From positions 1 to 42,665 of the forward strand of contig SHYO01000011.1 of the NCBI GenBank assembly GCA_009692745.1: a stretch of DNA of 42,665 bases. The letters are read 5' to 3'. Shown piece by piece: positions 1-6,969 of the stretch (within the stretch, counting starts at the first letter, position 1; each line of letters opens with the position of its first letter). A program made the translations under genes and the position numbers. The DNA is from Chloroflexota bacterium (GTDB lineage: Bacteria; Chloroflexota; Anaerolineae; Epilineales; SHYO01). A model generated the notes under the pieces. The model was given only the letters and a program-made list of their open reading frames with translations, searched no databases and was not told where the DNA came from.

Positions 1-34
1 GTATGATTGCCTGTGTTTAGGCATTCAAGACCGT

Positions 35-1336
35 TTGGAAAGTCATAATACAAGTAATGTGATGGGACGGATCCCATTTTTGCCCTCTACAAAGGACAAA
101 GTGGGAGAAATAATTCAATTAAGGCCAAAAAATATCAGCGAATGGACAGGTCTTACGCTGGTAGGTGTTATTTTGAGTATCCTGGGCATTGGCACCGTGG
201 GCACTATCTATGGCAACCCGGGCATGGGTATTACCTTTATCACGGTCTGGCTGGCGGTGGGCGCGGTGCTCAGTACACTGGCTGTGGTAATTGCAGCGGT
301 GCGCACGAAACTGAGTGGGACGACACTGAGAGCGGCTACAGTGATGATGGGTATCACTGGGGTGCCGAGCTTGATTGCCTGTTTAGGGATAGTAGCCAGC
401 ATTGCGATCGTCTTAACGAACCAACCCACCTTGCCCAATTTTGGCGGCCCGAATGACGCGCCAGGGGCCCCCGGCGCCCAAGGGGCGCAACCGGCTGCTG
501 GAGGTCAGGGCGGGCAAGGTGCGCAGAGGGCGCCAGGGACACAAGCAGGTGGCACAGGTCAGGGCGGGCAAGGTGGGCAAAGGGCGCCGGGGGCGCCGGG
601 TGGACAGGGTGCGCCTGGCGCACCGGCCGGGTCAGGCCAGCAAGGAGCTCCACCGGGGCCAGGAGGTCCGGGTGGACCGGGCGGGCCAGGTGGAATAGGG
701 AATTTAGCGCGGCAATTCGAGATCGGGGGAGGGTTAATGGCGCTTTTCACCCTGATCGCGTTGGTGAGTATCGTGGGAGGATGGCGCGCGTTGCGGGAAA
801 CGGCCGGCGGGACTGCGTCCAGCAGCGGGACCGCGACGAGCACCCAAACAGGATCAGGGGCGCCGGTGAACTATGGGCGGGAGGCAGGCAGGGCGATTGC
901 CGGTAGTCTAGCTATCACCGCAGTGGCGCTGATAGTAATCCAATTGGTGCCTGTCTCGTGCACCAACCCGCCGGTCCAGGCAACGGTGCAGTGGGATTCG
1001 CAGCAAACGCGGGATCTGGCGTATCGCGCATGCATGAATTGTCACAGCAACGAGACCCAATGGCCGTGGTATTCAAGTGTTGCCCCGGCATCCTGGCTCA
1101 ACACTATTCACGTCAATTGTGCGCGTGAACAGTTCAATCTCTCAGAGCTGAACAAGCTGCCGGCATTTATGAAAGCGCAACTGCCCAATAATATGGCTCA
1201 GCGCATACGGAATGCTACCATGCCTCCCTTTGACTATCTCCTGATGCACCCTGAAGCACGCCTGTCTCAGGCGGAAAAGGAGCAACTGATCCGGGGTCTG
1301 CAGAAGAGCTTTGCCAGCAGTGCCTCAATACGGTAG
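35..1336 (+). CDS. Membrane protein with collagen-like linker and C-terminal haem-binding domain
   Basis: The C-terminal part carries a CMNCH haem-attachment motif (C333 to H337) followed by a tryptophan-rich segment (NETQWPWYSSVAPASW). This pattern matches the Haem_bd family (PF14376), whose members are single-haem proteins outside the cytoplasmic membrane. Before it come about three membrane segments (roughly residues 38-125), a Gly/Pro/Gln/Ala-rich stretch (about 140-225) and two more membrane segments (about 230-250 and 285-305). A redox or electron-transfer role at the membrane is inferred. The start is uncertain: the frame stays open to the window edge, the TTG at 35 has no clear ribosome site, and an ATG lies at 62, so the gene may begin upstream of the window. 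A strong terminator follows at 1401. Confidence 0.7.
   Translation: MESHNTSNVMGRIPFLPSTKDKVGEIIQLRPKNISEWTGLTLVGVILSILGIGTVGTIYGNPGMGITFITVWLAVGAVLSTLAVVIAAVRTKLSGTTLRAATVMMGITGVPSLIACLGIVASIAIVLTNQPTLPNFGGPNDAPGAPGAQGAQPAAGGQGGQGAQRAPGTQAGGTGQGGQGGQRAPGAPGGQGAPGAPAGSGQQGAPPGPGGPGGPGGPGGIGNLARQFEIGGGLMALFTLIALVSIVGGWRALRETAGGTASSSGTATSTQTGSGAPVNYGREAGRAIAGSLAITAVALIVIQLVPVSCTNPPVQATVQWDSQQTRDLAYRACMNCHSNETQWPWYSSVAPASWLNTIHVNCAREQFNLSELNKLPAFMKAQLPNNMAQRIRNATMPPFDYLLMHPEARLSQAEKEQLIRGLQKSFASSASIR
455..702 (+). repeat. Collagen-like Gly/Pro-rich coding repeat
   Basis: This low-complexity, GC-rich stretch encodes irregular GAP, GAQ, GGQ and GPG triplets inside the haem-binding membrane protein. 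It has Gly at most third positions but no fixed repeat unit. It likely forms a flexible or collagen-like extracytoplasmic linker between membrane segments. Confidence 0.75.
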
Positions 1337-1400
1337 AATCTGGTGCTGATCCATACCGGGGACCGGCGGAGCAGGTGATGCGCTGGATCAGGTTATTTGC

Positions 1401-1437
1401 AAAACCAGGCTGCCTCAAGCGAGGCAGCCTGGTTTTT
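1401..1437 (+). terminator. Intrinsic terminator, probably bidirectional
   Basis: A 16-bp perfect stem (AAAACCAGGCTGCCTC pairing with its complement) with an AAGC loop is followed by a T run. It lies 65 bases after the plus-strand haem-binding gene and 53 bases past the end of the minus-strand decarboxylase gene, so it can serve both converging transcripts. Confidence 0.9.
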
Positions 1438-1489
1438 GTTAGGTCCACTGGAGGAATACGATGACTACGATAGAGTTGATTCAGGCGTT

Positions 1490-2485
1490 TTAGAAAAGAT
1501 GCTCCTCTAATAAATGGGTGCCCGGGGCCGGGGAGTTGATAATGAGGTCGTGGACGCCGGGCAGGGGGCGCAGGCGATAGGCCAGGCGTTCGGCGTCGGC
1601 GGCCGCGCACAGGATATGGACGTTAGCGCCGGCATCTAAGGTGAAGTAACCTCCCAACCCTTCTTCTTCGCGCCAGCGTTGCACGGCCTGCATGACTTCG
1701 AGAGTGGCTGGGTCCCAGTAGATGACTGGGGTGGCGCTGGTCATGGCGATAGTATGCAGCTCCAGCGCTTCCAATTCGCACTCTTCGCCCAAGGCTCGCA
1801 GGTCACGGAGTAAAAGAGCGGCACGCATGCGGTGCAGGCGCTCGGGCAGATGGTTGAGGCGGGTGGTATAGAAGGGGCTGGTCCAGGCCAAGATATGCCC
1901 TTCAGCAGAGCCCACGTTTTTATGCCGGCTGCTGACGATAACTACGATATCTCGCAGCGGCCAGTAGTCCGGCGGGGCAATCTGGATGGCATAGGAGCTG
2001 GCATCGGTCAGACCAGGAAACCATTCGACAAACCCCCCAGGGATGGAGCGGCAGGCGGAACCGGAGCCACGGCGGGCCAGGGCCGAGAGTTGCTTTTCGG
2101 AGAGCTCAATGCTGGCGGCAGTACAGGCAGCCAGGGTCAGGGCAGAGAAGGCCGAGGCGGAAGAGGCGATACCGGTACCCATAGGGAAGTTGTTGTGCGA
2201 AACGACGCGGGCCGATTCCGGGCGCCCTGTCATCTCACGGATGACGTCAAGAAATTGGCCGGCGCGTTGGCGGGCGGGCTCAGTGGCTGGACGCCCGTCG
2301 ATTTCCAGGGAATCCTCGGCCAGGTCCGGTGTAAATTCTACCGTGGTGACGGTGGCAGTTTCGCTGAGATTCATGGAGATGGAACCATTGGCGGGGATGC
2401 GCAAGAGATCATCGCGATTGCCCCAGTACTTCACGAAGGCGATATTGCTGTAGCTCTTGGCTGTCGCTTTGGTGGTGGATGGCAT
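1490..2485 (-). CDS. mvaD: Diphosphomevalonate / phosphomevalonate decarboxylase
   Basis: This GHMP-family enzyme decarboxylates phosphorylated mevalonate with ATP use, giving isopentenyl (di)phosphate. Family motifs are clear: the SNIAFVKYWG N-terminus (residues 13-22), the glycine/serine ATP loop GTGIASSASAF, GSGSACRS with the conserved Arg, and FTLDAGANVH with the catalytic Asp. The ATG at 2485 is chosen because AAGGAG lies 8 bases upstream; the open frame extends farther but without support. The usual KYWGK motif reads KYWGN here (N23). Together with the adjacent isopentenyl phosphate kinase and the absence of phosphomevalonate kinase nearby, this suggests phosphomevalonate rather than diphosphomevalonate as substrate, as reported for Roseiflexus. 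The substrate is an inference. It is the last gene of the minus-strand run. Confidence 0.88.
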   Translation of the reverse strand: MPSTTKATAKSYSNIAFVKYWGNRDDLLRIPANGSISMNLSETATVTTVEFTPDLAEDSLEIDGRPATEPARQRAGQFLDVIREMTGRPESARVVSHNNFPMGTGIASSASAFSALTLAACTAASIELSEKQLSALARRGSGSACRSIPGGFVEWFPGLTDASSYAIQIAPPDYWPLRDIVVIVSSRHKNVGSAEGHILAWTSPFYTTRLNHLPERLHRMRAALLLRDLRALGEECELEALELHTIAMTSATPVIYWDPATLEVMQAVQRWREEEGLGGYFTLDAGANVHILCAAADAERLAYRLRPLPGVHDLIINSPAPGTHLLEEHLF

Positions 2486-2516
2486 GGGAAAGGCTCCTTG
2501 CTGATTACAGCTAATC

Positions 2517-2530
2517 CTGAGTACTCTCAG
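2517..2530. repeat. GAGTACTC-family palindrome (IPK-decarboxylase gap)
   Basis: CTGAGTACTCTCAG lies just after the kinase stop codon and 31 bases before the decarboxylase start. It is the leftmost copy of the dispersed palindrome family. Confidence 0.85.
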
Positions 2531-2531
2531 C

Positions 2532-3344
2532 TCATTTCGCTTTGAGCAGGGTACTGCCCGGGGGACGCTGGCCCAGGAGGGCCTGATATATGTTGCCGGG
2601 GGCTGTACCGCTGATGACCCAAACTTCCAGTCCTCCAGAGATAGCGGCCAGGTCCAGCATATGGCGCACTTTAGTGGCCATGCCGCCGGTGACATCTACA
2701 CCGGCGGAACCGCCGAGCATCTGTTCAACCTGGGAGAAGGTCTCCTGAGTAATCAGAGGTATAGGTTGGGCAGTAGGATCACGCTGCGGATCGGCAGTGT
2801 AAACCCCGGAGACTTCACCGGCCAACAGGATGCGGCCAGGTTGGAGGCGGGATGCCAGGGCCGCGAAGATGGTTTCGGTGGAGATGATGGTGTAGCCTCG
2901 CGTCAGATCCAGGGCTACGTCGCCATAGACCAGGGGAACGAGGCCATGCCTTAGTAAGGTAGCTACCGGCTCTGTGGCCAGGGAGATGATCTGCCCATCA
3001 TCGCAGTGGGCGGCGGCGGACGGTTGCAGGGTAACGGCGGGAACACCACCGGCCAGTAGCGCATCGGCCACGATACGGTTCAGCCGGGCGGCGGCGGCGC
3101 CTACCTCGGCGTAAGCTGGCCAGTTAGGAGCCGGGGCGGAGAGCAGGCCGGTGCGGGCGGCAGCAAAGTGGCCGAATGAGCCGCTGCCGTGGCCGATGAG
3201 CAGCCTTAGAGAGGTGTCCTGATCGAGAGCGCGGCGAATTTCGCCAACGACATGGGAAAGATGGTCATAACGGACACTGTTTTCTTGCTGTTTGTCGGTC
3301 AGCAGTGAACCACCTAATTTTAGGAATACCAGTTCTGCCGGCAA
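2532..3344 (-). CDS. ipk: Isopentenyl phosphate kinase
   Basis: This amino-acid-kinase-fold enzyme phosphorylates isopentenyl phosphate to isopentenyl diphosphate in the modified mevalonate pathway. The N-terminal LKLGGSLLTDK motif (residues 8-18) and GHGSGSFGH (51-59), whose last His matches the conserved substrate-phosphate-binding His of the family, are diagnostic. The C-terminal half has the GGMATKV segment also typical of the family. The 270-residue length is normal. The start is a TTG preceded by GAGGTG about 4 bases upstream; no in-frame ATG precedes the conserved lysine motif. It sits between the GDPD gene and the decarboxylase in the same transcription direction. Confidence 0.92.
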   Translation of the reverse strand: MPAELVFLKLGGSLLTDKQQENSVRYDHLSHVVGEIRRALDQDTSLRLLIGHGSGSFGHFAAARTGLLSAPAPNWPAYAEVGAAAARLNRIVADALLAGGVPAVTLQPSAAAHCDDGQIISLATEPVATLLRHGLVPLVYGDVALDLTRGYTIISTETIFAALASRLQPGRILLAGEVSGVYTADPQRDPTAQPIPLITQETFSQVEQMLGGSAGVDVTGGMATKVRHMLDLAAISGGLEVWVISGTAPGNIYQALLGQRPPGSTLLKAK

Positions 3345-3400
3345 AGGGCACCTCGGGATTCATACCCGCGAAGCGGGGGTAAAAACGGGTCGAAATGTGC

Positions 3401-4291
3401 CTATAGCCCGGGCTCCCGGGTACGCGCCGAGCGAGAGTGTATCCGGTGCAAGTTATCTGGGCGATCGGTCATGATGGTATCTACACCGAGACGGATCATG
3501 CGCTGCATTTCTGCCGGCTCATTGACGGTCCAAGTGTTTACCCGATAGCTTTGGTCATGGGCCCAGCGCATAAAGCTGGGGGTTACCAGTCTGCGATGGG
3601 GATGCAGCGCGGCGGGCCGCAAGGCTGTACTCAGCCCTGTACCCAGCACGGATCGTAGCCCAGCCTTTGTAAGCAACCAGGGTGAATTGGCAGCATAGAT
3701 CAAGCCGGTATGCAGGCTGGGCGCCATCCGGCGAACTTTTATCAATTCCAGCGGATTGAAGGATGAGATGATTACCCGCTGCGCAATTTCTTTACGGTGG
3801 ACGAGATTTACTATTTTTTGAGCCAGATCCCCGTTATTGAGGCCGAAGGTTTTGAGCTCAATGTTAATCACCATCTTCGCATCGAGAACCGCGATAACTT
3901 CTTCGAGGGTGGGAATGCGCAGGTTAGCAAAGCGCCGGTCGAACCAGGAGCCTGCGTCCAGGCTCTTGATCTGGTCCAGCGTAAGATGGCGTACTTCACC
4001 AAAACCATTGGTGGTTTTATCAACTGTTTGATTGTGGATGATAACAATTTCCCCATCGGATGTCAGTTGGGTGTCCAGTTCCACGCCATCTGCCCCCAAT
4101 TCATGGGCCAGGGAAAAGGCTACCAGGGTATTCTCGGGGGCTTGCTCGCGGGCGCCCCGGTGGGCTATGTTCATCGGGCCCTCCTCCGGATAGCAGACAT
4201 CAAGGGCGGGGATCTCTTCTAAGATGAATTTCTGACCGACCAGGTATCCTGCCAGCAGGGCACTGCCCCAGACTAACCATTTTTTATTCAT
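3401..4291 (-). CDS. Glycerophosphodiester phosphodiesterase
   Basis: The protein hydrolyses glycerophosphodiesters to glycerol 3-phosphate and an alcohol. It shows the full GDPD signature: HRG (H44-R45), PENT (E53), GVELDTQ (E71, D73) and IIHNQTVDKTT (H86). An N-terminal hydrophobic stretch (residues 5-22) suggests a signal anchor, so it probably acts outside the membrane or at its surface. The ATG at 4291 has GGGGA 8 bases upstream; the open frame runs farther, to 4339, but through a palindromic repeat. It lies between mevalonate kinase and isopentenyl phosphate kinase although it has no known role in isoprenoid synthesis. Confidence 0.9.
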   Translation of the reverse strand: MNKKWLVWGSALLAGYLVGQKFILEEIPALDVCYPEEGPMNIAHRGAREQAPENTLVAFSLAHELGADGVELDTQLTSDGEIVIIHNQTVDKTTNGFGEVRHLTLDQIKSLDAGSWFDRRFANLRIPTLEEVIAVLDAKMVINIELKTFGLNNGDLAQKIVNLVHRKEIAQRVIISSFNPLELIKVRRMAPSLHTGLIYAANSPWLLTKAGLRSVLGTGLSTALRPAALHPHRRLVTPSFMRWAHDQSYRVNTWTVNEPAEMQRMIRLGVDTIMTDRPDNLHRIHSRSARTREPGL

Positions 4292-4304
4292 AGAATTATT
4301 CCCC

Positions 4305-4334
4305 GCTGAGAGTACTCCGCGGACTACTCTCAGC
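4305..4334. repeat. Double palindrome, 30-base near-perfect inverted repeat
   Basis: Two copies of the GCTGAGAGTACTC element face each other around a CCGCGG centre, mismatching at one pair of positions (GTACTC against GACTAC). It fills the space between mevalonate kinase (ends 4342) and the GDPD start (4291). Confidence 0.85.
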
Positions 4335-4341
4335 ACCACGA

Positions 4342-5343
4342 TTAAGAGATTTCGAAGGACCAGGTTTGAGAGGCCCCGGCTGCTTTGAGGGCTCGTTGTA
4401 CCTGTTCCATTATACCCGGATTGACCAGGGCAAGCATAATGCCACCGCCGCCACCGCCGGAGAGCTTGGCGCCCAGGGCGCCGGCCTGTAGCGCGGCTAC
4501 TACCAGGCGATCTAACTCGGGCGAGGATACCTGCAGTTGTTGCAACAGGTGGTGGTTGGCCGTGAGAAGCTGCCCCAAGCGGGACATTTGACCGATTTCC
4601 AGGGCCAGCCGGGCTTCTGTTACGATCTGCCCGATTTCATTAAAGTAACCTTCGGATTTTGCTGGATCCCGTTCCCAATTCTGCCGGACGGCGGCGACGG
4701 TCGCGCGGGTAGAGGCCGGTATTCCCGTATCCCCTATACACAGATGAAGTGGACGGTGCAGGTGTAGGCGCTCAAGAGGCCGGCCCTTACTATAGAATAT
4801 GGGTTGCTCATAAGCAATGACAGTATTATCAATGCCACTGGGTGTACCGTGTTGCAGGATTTCCGTCTGGAAAACGATGTGGGAGATCTCTTCAGGTGGC
4901 AAGCTGTGACCGGATACCAGGCAGGTGGCGCGAACCAAAGCGGTAGCCACGGCGGCGCTGCTGCCCAATCCTCGCCCTAAGGGCACATCGGAGTGGATCT
5001 GCAGGATGACATCGGGTGGGTGATCTAATCCCAGGTACTGGAGAGTTTGGTACACGACGTATGGCAGCGGATCTGACGGCATTTCTGAGGGATGCGTTGT
5101 CTTGCTGAGAATACTCAACTGCTGAGAGTACTCGCGCTGAGAGTACTCAGTATCGATAGTACATCCCAAATCCAGGCTCAGGATGCGCATACCGCTGCCG
5201 GCAGGAGCACGGAAGACATCGACCTGGGCCAATAGCTGGGTAACAGGTACGGCGATAGCCGGTTTGCCGTAGACTACGGCGTGCTCGCCTATGAGTATGG
5301 TTTTTCCCGGGGCGCTGGTCCGGCCAACGAATTCTCCAACCAT
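4342..5343 (-). CDS. mvk: Mevalonate kinase
   Basis: This GHMP kinase phosphorylates mevalonate to 5-phosphomevalonate. Visible motifs are APGKTILIGEHAVVYG (residues 11-26), the ATP loop PLGRGLGSSAAV (121-132), GTPSGIDN with the catalytic Asp (D172), and KLSGGGGGG near the C-terminus. The ATG at 5343 follows AAGGA with about 8 bases spacing. Residues 66-77 read EYSQREYSQQLS and are encoded by three palindrome copies in tandem; family members do not need this loop, and it lies between two predicted strands ahead of the ATP loop. Length (333) is near normal even with the insertion. The gene belongs to the minus-strand isoprenoid group. Confidence 0.93.
   Translation of the reverse strand: MVGEFVGRTSAPGKTILIGEHAVVYGKPAIAVPVTQLLAQVDVFRAPAGSGMRILSLDLGCTIDTEYSQREYSQQLSILSKTTHPSEMPSDPLPYVVYQTLQYLGLDHPPDVILQIHSDVPLGRGLGSSAAVATALVRATCLVSGHSLPPEEISHIVFQTEILQHGTPSGIDNTVIAYEQPIFYSKGRPLERLHLHRPLHLCIGDTGIPASTRATVAAVRQNWERDPAKSEGYFNEIGQIVTEARLALEIGQMSRLGQLLTANHHLLQQLQVSSPELDRLVVAALQAGALGAKLSGGGGGGIMLALVNPGIMEQVQRALKAAGASQTWSFEIS
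5104..5150. repeat. Three GAGTACTC-family palindromes inside mevalonate kinase
   Basis: Copies at 5104-5117 (GCTGAGAATACTCA), 5121-5136 (GCTGAGAGTACTCGCG, hybrid of both arm types) and 5136-5150 (GCTGAGAGTACTCAG) stand in tandem. Read on the minus strand they encode EYSQREYSQ followed by LSILS, all in frame. Confidence 0.9.
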
Positions 5344-5355
5344 GGCAAGATCCTT

Positions 5356-5403
5356 GCTAAGAGTACTTGGGCTATAGAGTACTTAGGGCTGAGTATACTC
5401 AGC
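5356..5403. repeat. Palindrome cluster upstream of mevalonate kinase
   Basis: Two imperfect copies (GCTAAGAGTACTTGG at 5356-5370 and a TATAGAGTACTTAG form next to it) are followed by a perfect one, GCTGAGTATACTCAGC, at 5388-5403. They occupy the 130-base gap between the glycosyltransferase stop and the kinase start. Confidence 0.85.
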
Positions 5404-5462
5404 ATGTAAACCCGTGCAAGCTGATACGCTGATCGTCAGCTCCCGGTTTGTGGCGTCGTCTG

Positions 5463-5478
5463 GCTGAGAGTACTCAGC
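5463..5478. repeat. Palindrome supplying a glycosyltransferase stop codon
   Basis: GCTGAGAGTACTCAGC. On the minus strand the TGA at 5476-5474 within this element terminates the GT4 gene, so the insertion defines the C-terminus of that protein. Confidence 0.85.
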
Positions 5479-6823
5479 GTAGTAGAGAGCTATAGATCTC
5501 CGCAATTTGGCGGGCGTGCTGCTGCATACTCGGTGCAGCTTTGATGTTCTGCCTGATAGAGCGCAGCAGCTCCGGTTGATCGATGAGGCGATGGAGCACG
5601 CGGGCCAGGTCCTGGCTATCGCCAGGGGTAAAAAGCCAACCGGTTTTCCCTTCCTGCACTTTTTCTGCCAGCGCGCCAATCCGGCTGGCAATCACCGGCA
5701 CCTGCAATCCGTAGGCTTCCTGGATGACGAGGGGGGAGTTTTCATACCAGAGGGAGGGTACGACCAGGCCGTCTAGCTGCTTGATGGCAGCTCCCACGTG
5801 TTGGTAATCGACCGGGCCGTGGAAGCGAATGTGGGGGTGGCGCGCGGCGGCCTTGATCTGGCGCGCATAATCGGGAAAGGTGCTGTCGTCGCCGTAGATC
5901 GTGAGCGCGGCCTGTGCTGGGAGTTGGTTGAAAGCGTCAATGAGAATATGGACGCCTTTTTGCCAGGCCAGGGAGCCGAGGAAGCCAAAATGGGGCCGAG
6001 CAGCGGGCGGGGGTAATTCCAAGCGTTCTGACGGCGCCCGTTCTGACGGCGCCATCAGCCGCTGGTCGTCTAATCCGTTCTCGATGGTCAAGATGCGCTC
6101 GGCGGGAAATCCCTGGCGGATATATTGCTGGCGCAAGAATTCGCTGGGTGCCAGGAAGAGATCGACTTGGGATACCATGCGGCGCAAATAATGGTTGCGA
6201 TAGGCGAAGGGCAAGGCAACCAGAGGTCGGAGTGCGCGCAGCCAGTGCAGATCCGCGCGGGCTGTGCCGCAGTCGACGCAATTCCAGCCCATACGGGGTC
6301 CTTCCTGGCAAACGGAGTGATCGGGACGGATGAGCTGGCTATTGGCGCAAAAATACCAATAATCATGTAGCGTAACGAGTTTAGGAATCGGACGCGACCG
6401 CGAGTACTCTCGCGCGCCATCGGCAGAGAGCTGGCGCATCTGGCCGGAAAGCTCAATGAGCCGGGCAGAAACGCCCTGGACATGCTGAAAATGCAGGATA
6501 TGGGGCTGGACGTGGGCCAGGAACTCTTGATAGTCGGACTCAATCGCAGCATCACGGAAAGTATGCCAGAATTGGCGTATGGGATCTTCGGCCAGGCGCG
6601 TGGTTGGGAGCGGCGCACGCCACAGGTAGATGCCGGGGCGATCGCCCTTACTTTCCTGGGTATGCGCTTCTGCTGGAGAGAGGCCGGAGAGGGGGTAAAA
6701 GACGTGTACCTCATGCCCGGCGGCTACCAGGGCGCGGGCCAGGCTCCAACTGTAGATTTCAGTTCCTCCCAGGCTATCAGGGGGGAACTTGTGCACCACA
6801 AAAGCTATGCGCATGGATTCCAT
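5474..6823 (-). CDS. GT4-family glycosyltransferase
   Basis: A GT-B fold transferase that probably adds a sugar from a nucleotide donor during surface polysaccharide synthesis. The N-terminus MRIAFVVHKFPPDSLGGTE is typical of GT4; HDYWYFC with a later CVDC cysteine pair occurs in a subset of these enzymes. The donor-binding half shows FGFLGSLAWQKGVHIL and the E-x7-E element in WYENSPLVIQEAYG. Residues 138-142 (REYSR) are encoded by a palindrome copy. Two starts are possible, ATG at 6823 and ATG at 6814 (giving MRIAFVV); GGAA just before the latter makes it a good alternative. Another palindrome lies directly upstream, and the stop codon is inside one. Confidence 0.88.
   Translation of the reverse strand: MESMRIAFVVHKFPPDSLGGTEIYSWSLARALVAAGHEVHVFYPLSGLSPAEAHTQESKGDRPGIYLWRAPLPTTRLAEDPIRQFWHTFRDAAIESDYQEFLAHVQPHILHFQHVQGVSARLIELSGQMRQLSADGAREYSRSRPIPKLVTLHDYWYFCANSQLIRPDHSVCQEGPRMGWNCVDCGTARADLHWLRALRPLVALPFAYRNHYLRRMVSQVDLFLAPSEFLRQQYIRQGFPAERILTIENGLDDQRLMAPSERAPSERLELPPPAARPHFGFLGSLAWQKGVHILIDAFNQLPAQAALTIYGDDSTFPDYARQIKAAARHPHIRFHGPVDYQHVGAAIKQLDGLVVPSLWYENSPLVIQEAYGLQVPVIASRIGALAEKVQEGKTGWLFTPGDSQDLARVLHRLIDQPELLRSIRQNIKAAPSMQQHARQIAEIYSSLLR
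6399..6414. repeat. Palindrome with CGCGAG arms inside GT4 gene
   Basis: CGCGAGTACTCTCGCG. On the minus strand it encodes REYSR (residues 138-142) between the N-terminal domain helices and the HDYWYF segment of the glycosyltransferase. Confidence 0.85.
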
Positions 6824-6824
6824 T

Positions 6825-6838
6825 CTGAGGGTACTCAG
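6825..6838. repeat. Palindrome upstream of GT4 start
   Basis: CTGAGGGTACTCAG lies 1-2 bases upstream of the first ATG of the glycosyltransferase, where a ribosome-binding site would be expected. Confidence 0.75.
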
Positions 6839-6945
6839 GTCTAAATTTTACAGCGGGCTCTGCTATATGATATCAGGTTATGAAATTTTTACTAACTTGT
6901 GGGGAGATATGCACCTGGTATAAAAGATATTTCCCCCGGTTATAG

Positions 6946-6961
6946 CGCGAGAGTACTCGCG
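6946..6961. repeat. Palindrome with CGCGAG arms after membrane protein gene
   Basis: CGCGAGAGTACTCGCG lies 8 bases beyond the stop of the 542-residue membrane protein in the gap to the next glycosyltransferase. Confidence 0.85.
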
Positions 6962-6969
6962 GGTATACC

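Noticed and set aside
559..843. Pro-rich minus-strand frame at the collagen-like region
   Set aside because: It is simply the complement of the Gly/Pro-coding GC-rich repeat.
3360..3395. GC-rich inverted repeat between GDPD and IPK genes as a terminator
   Set aside because: The stem (ACCCGC-GAA-GCGGGGGT) is short and, on the minus strand in the direction of transcription, is not followed by a T run.
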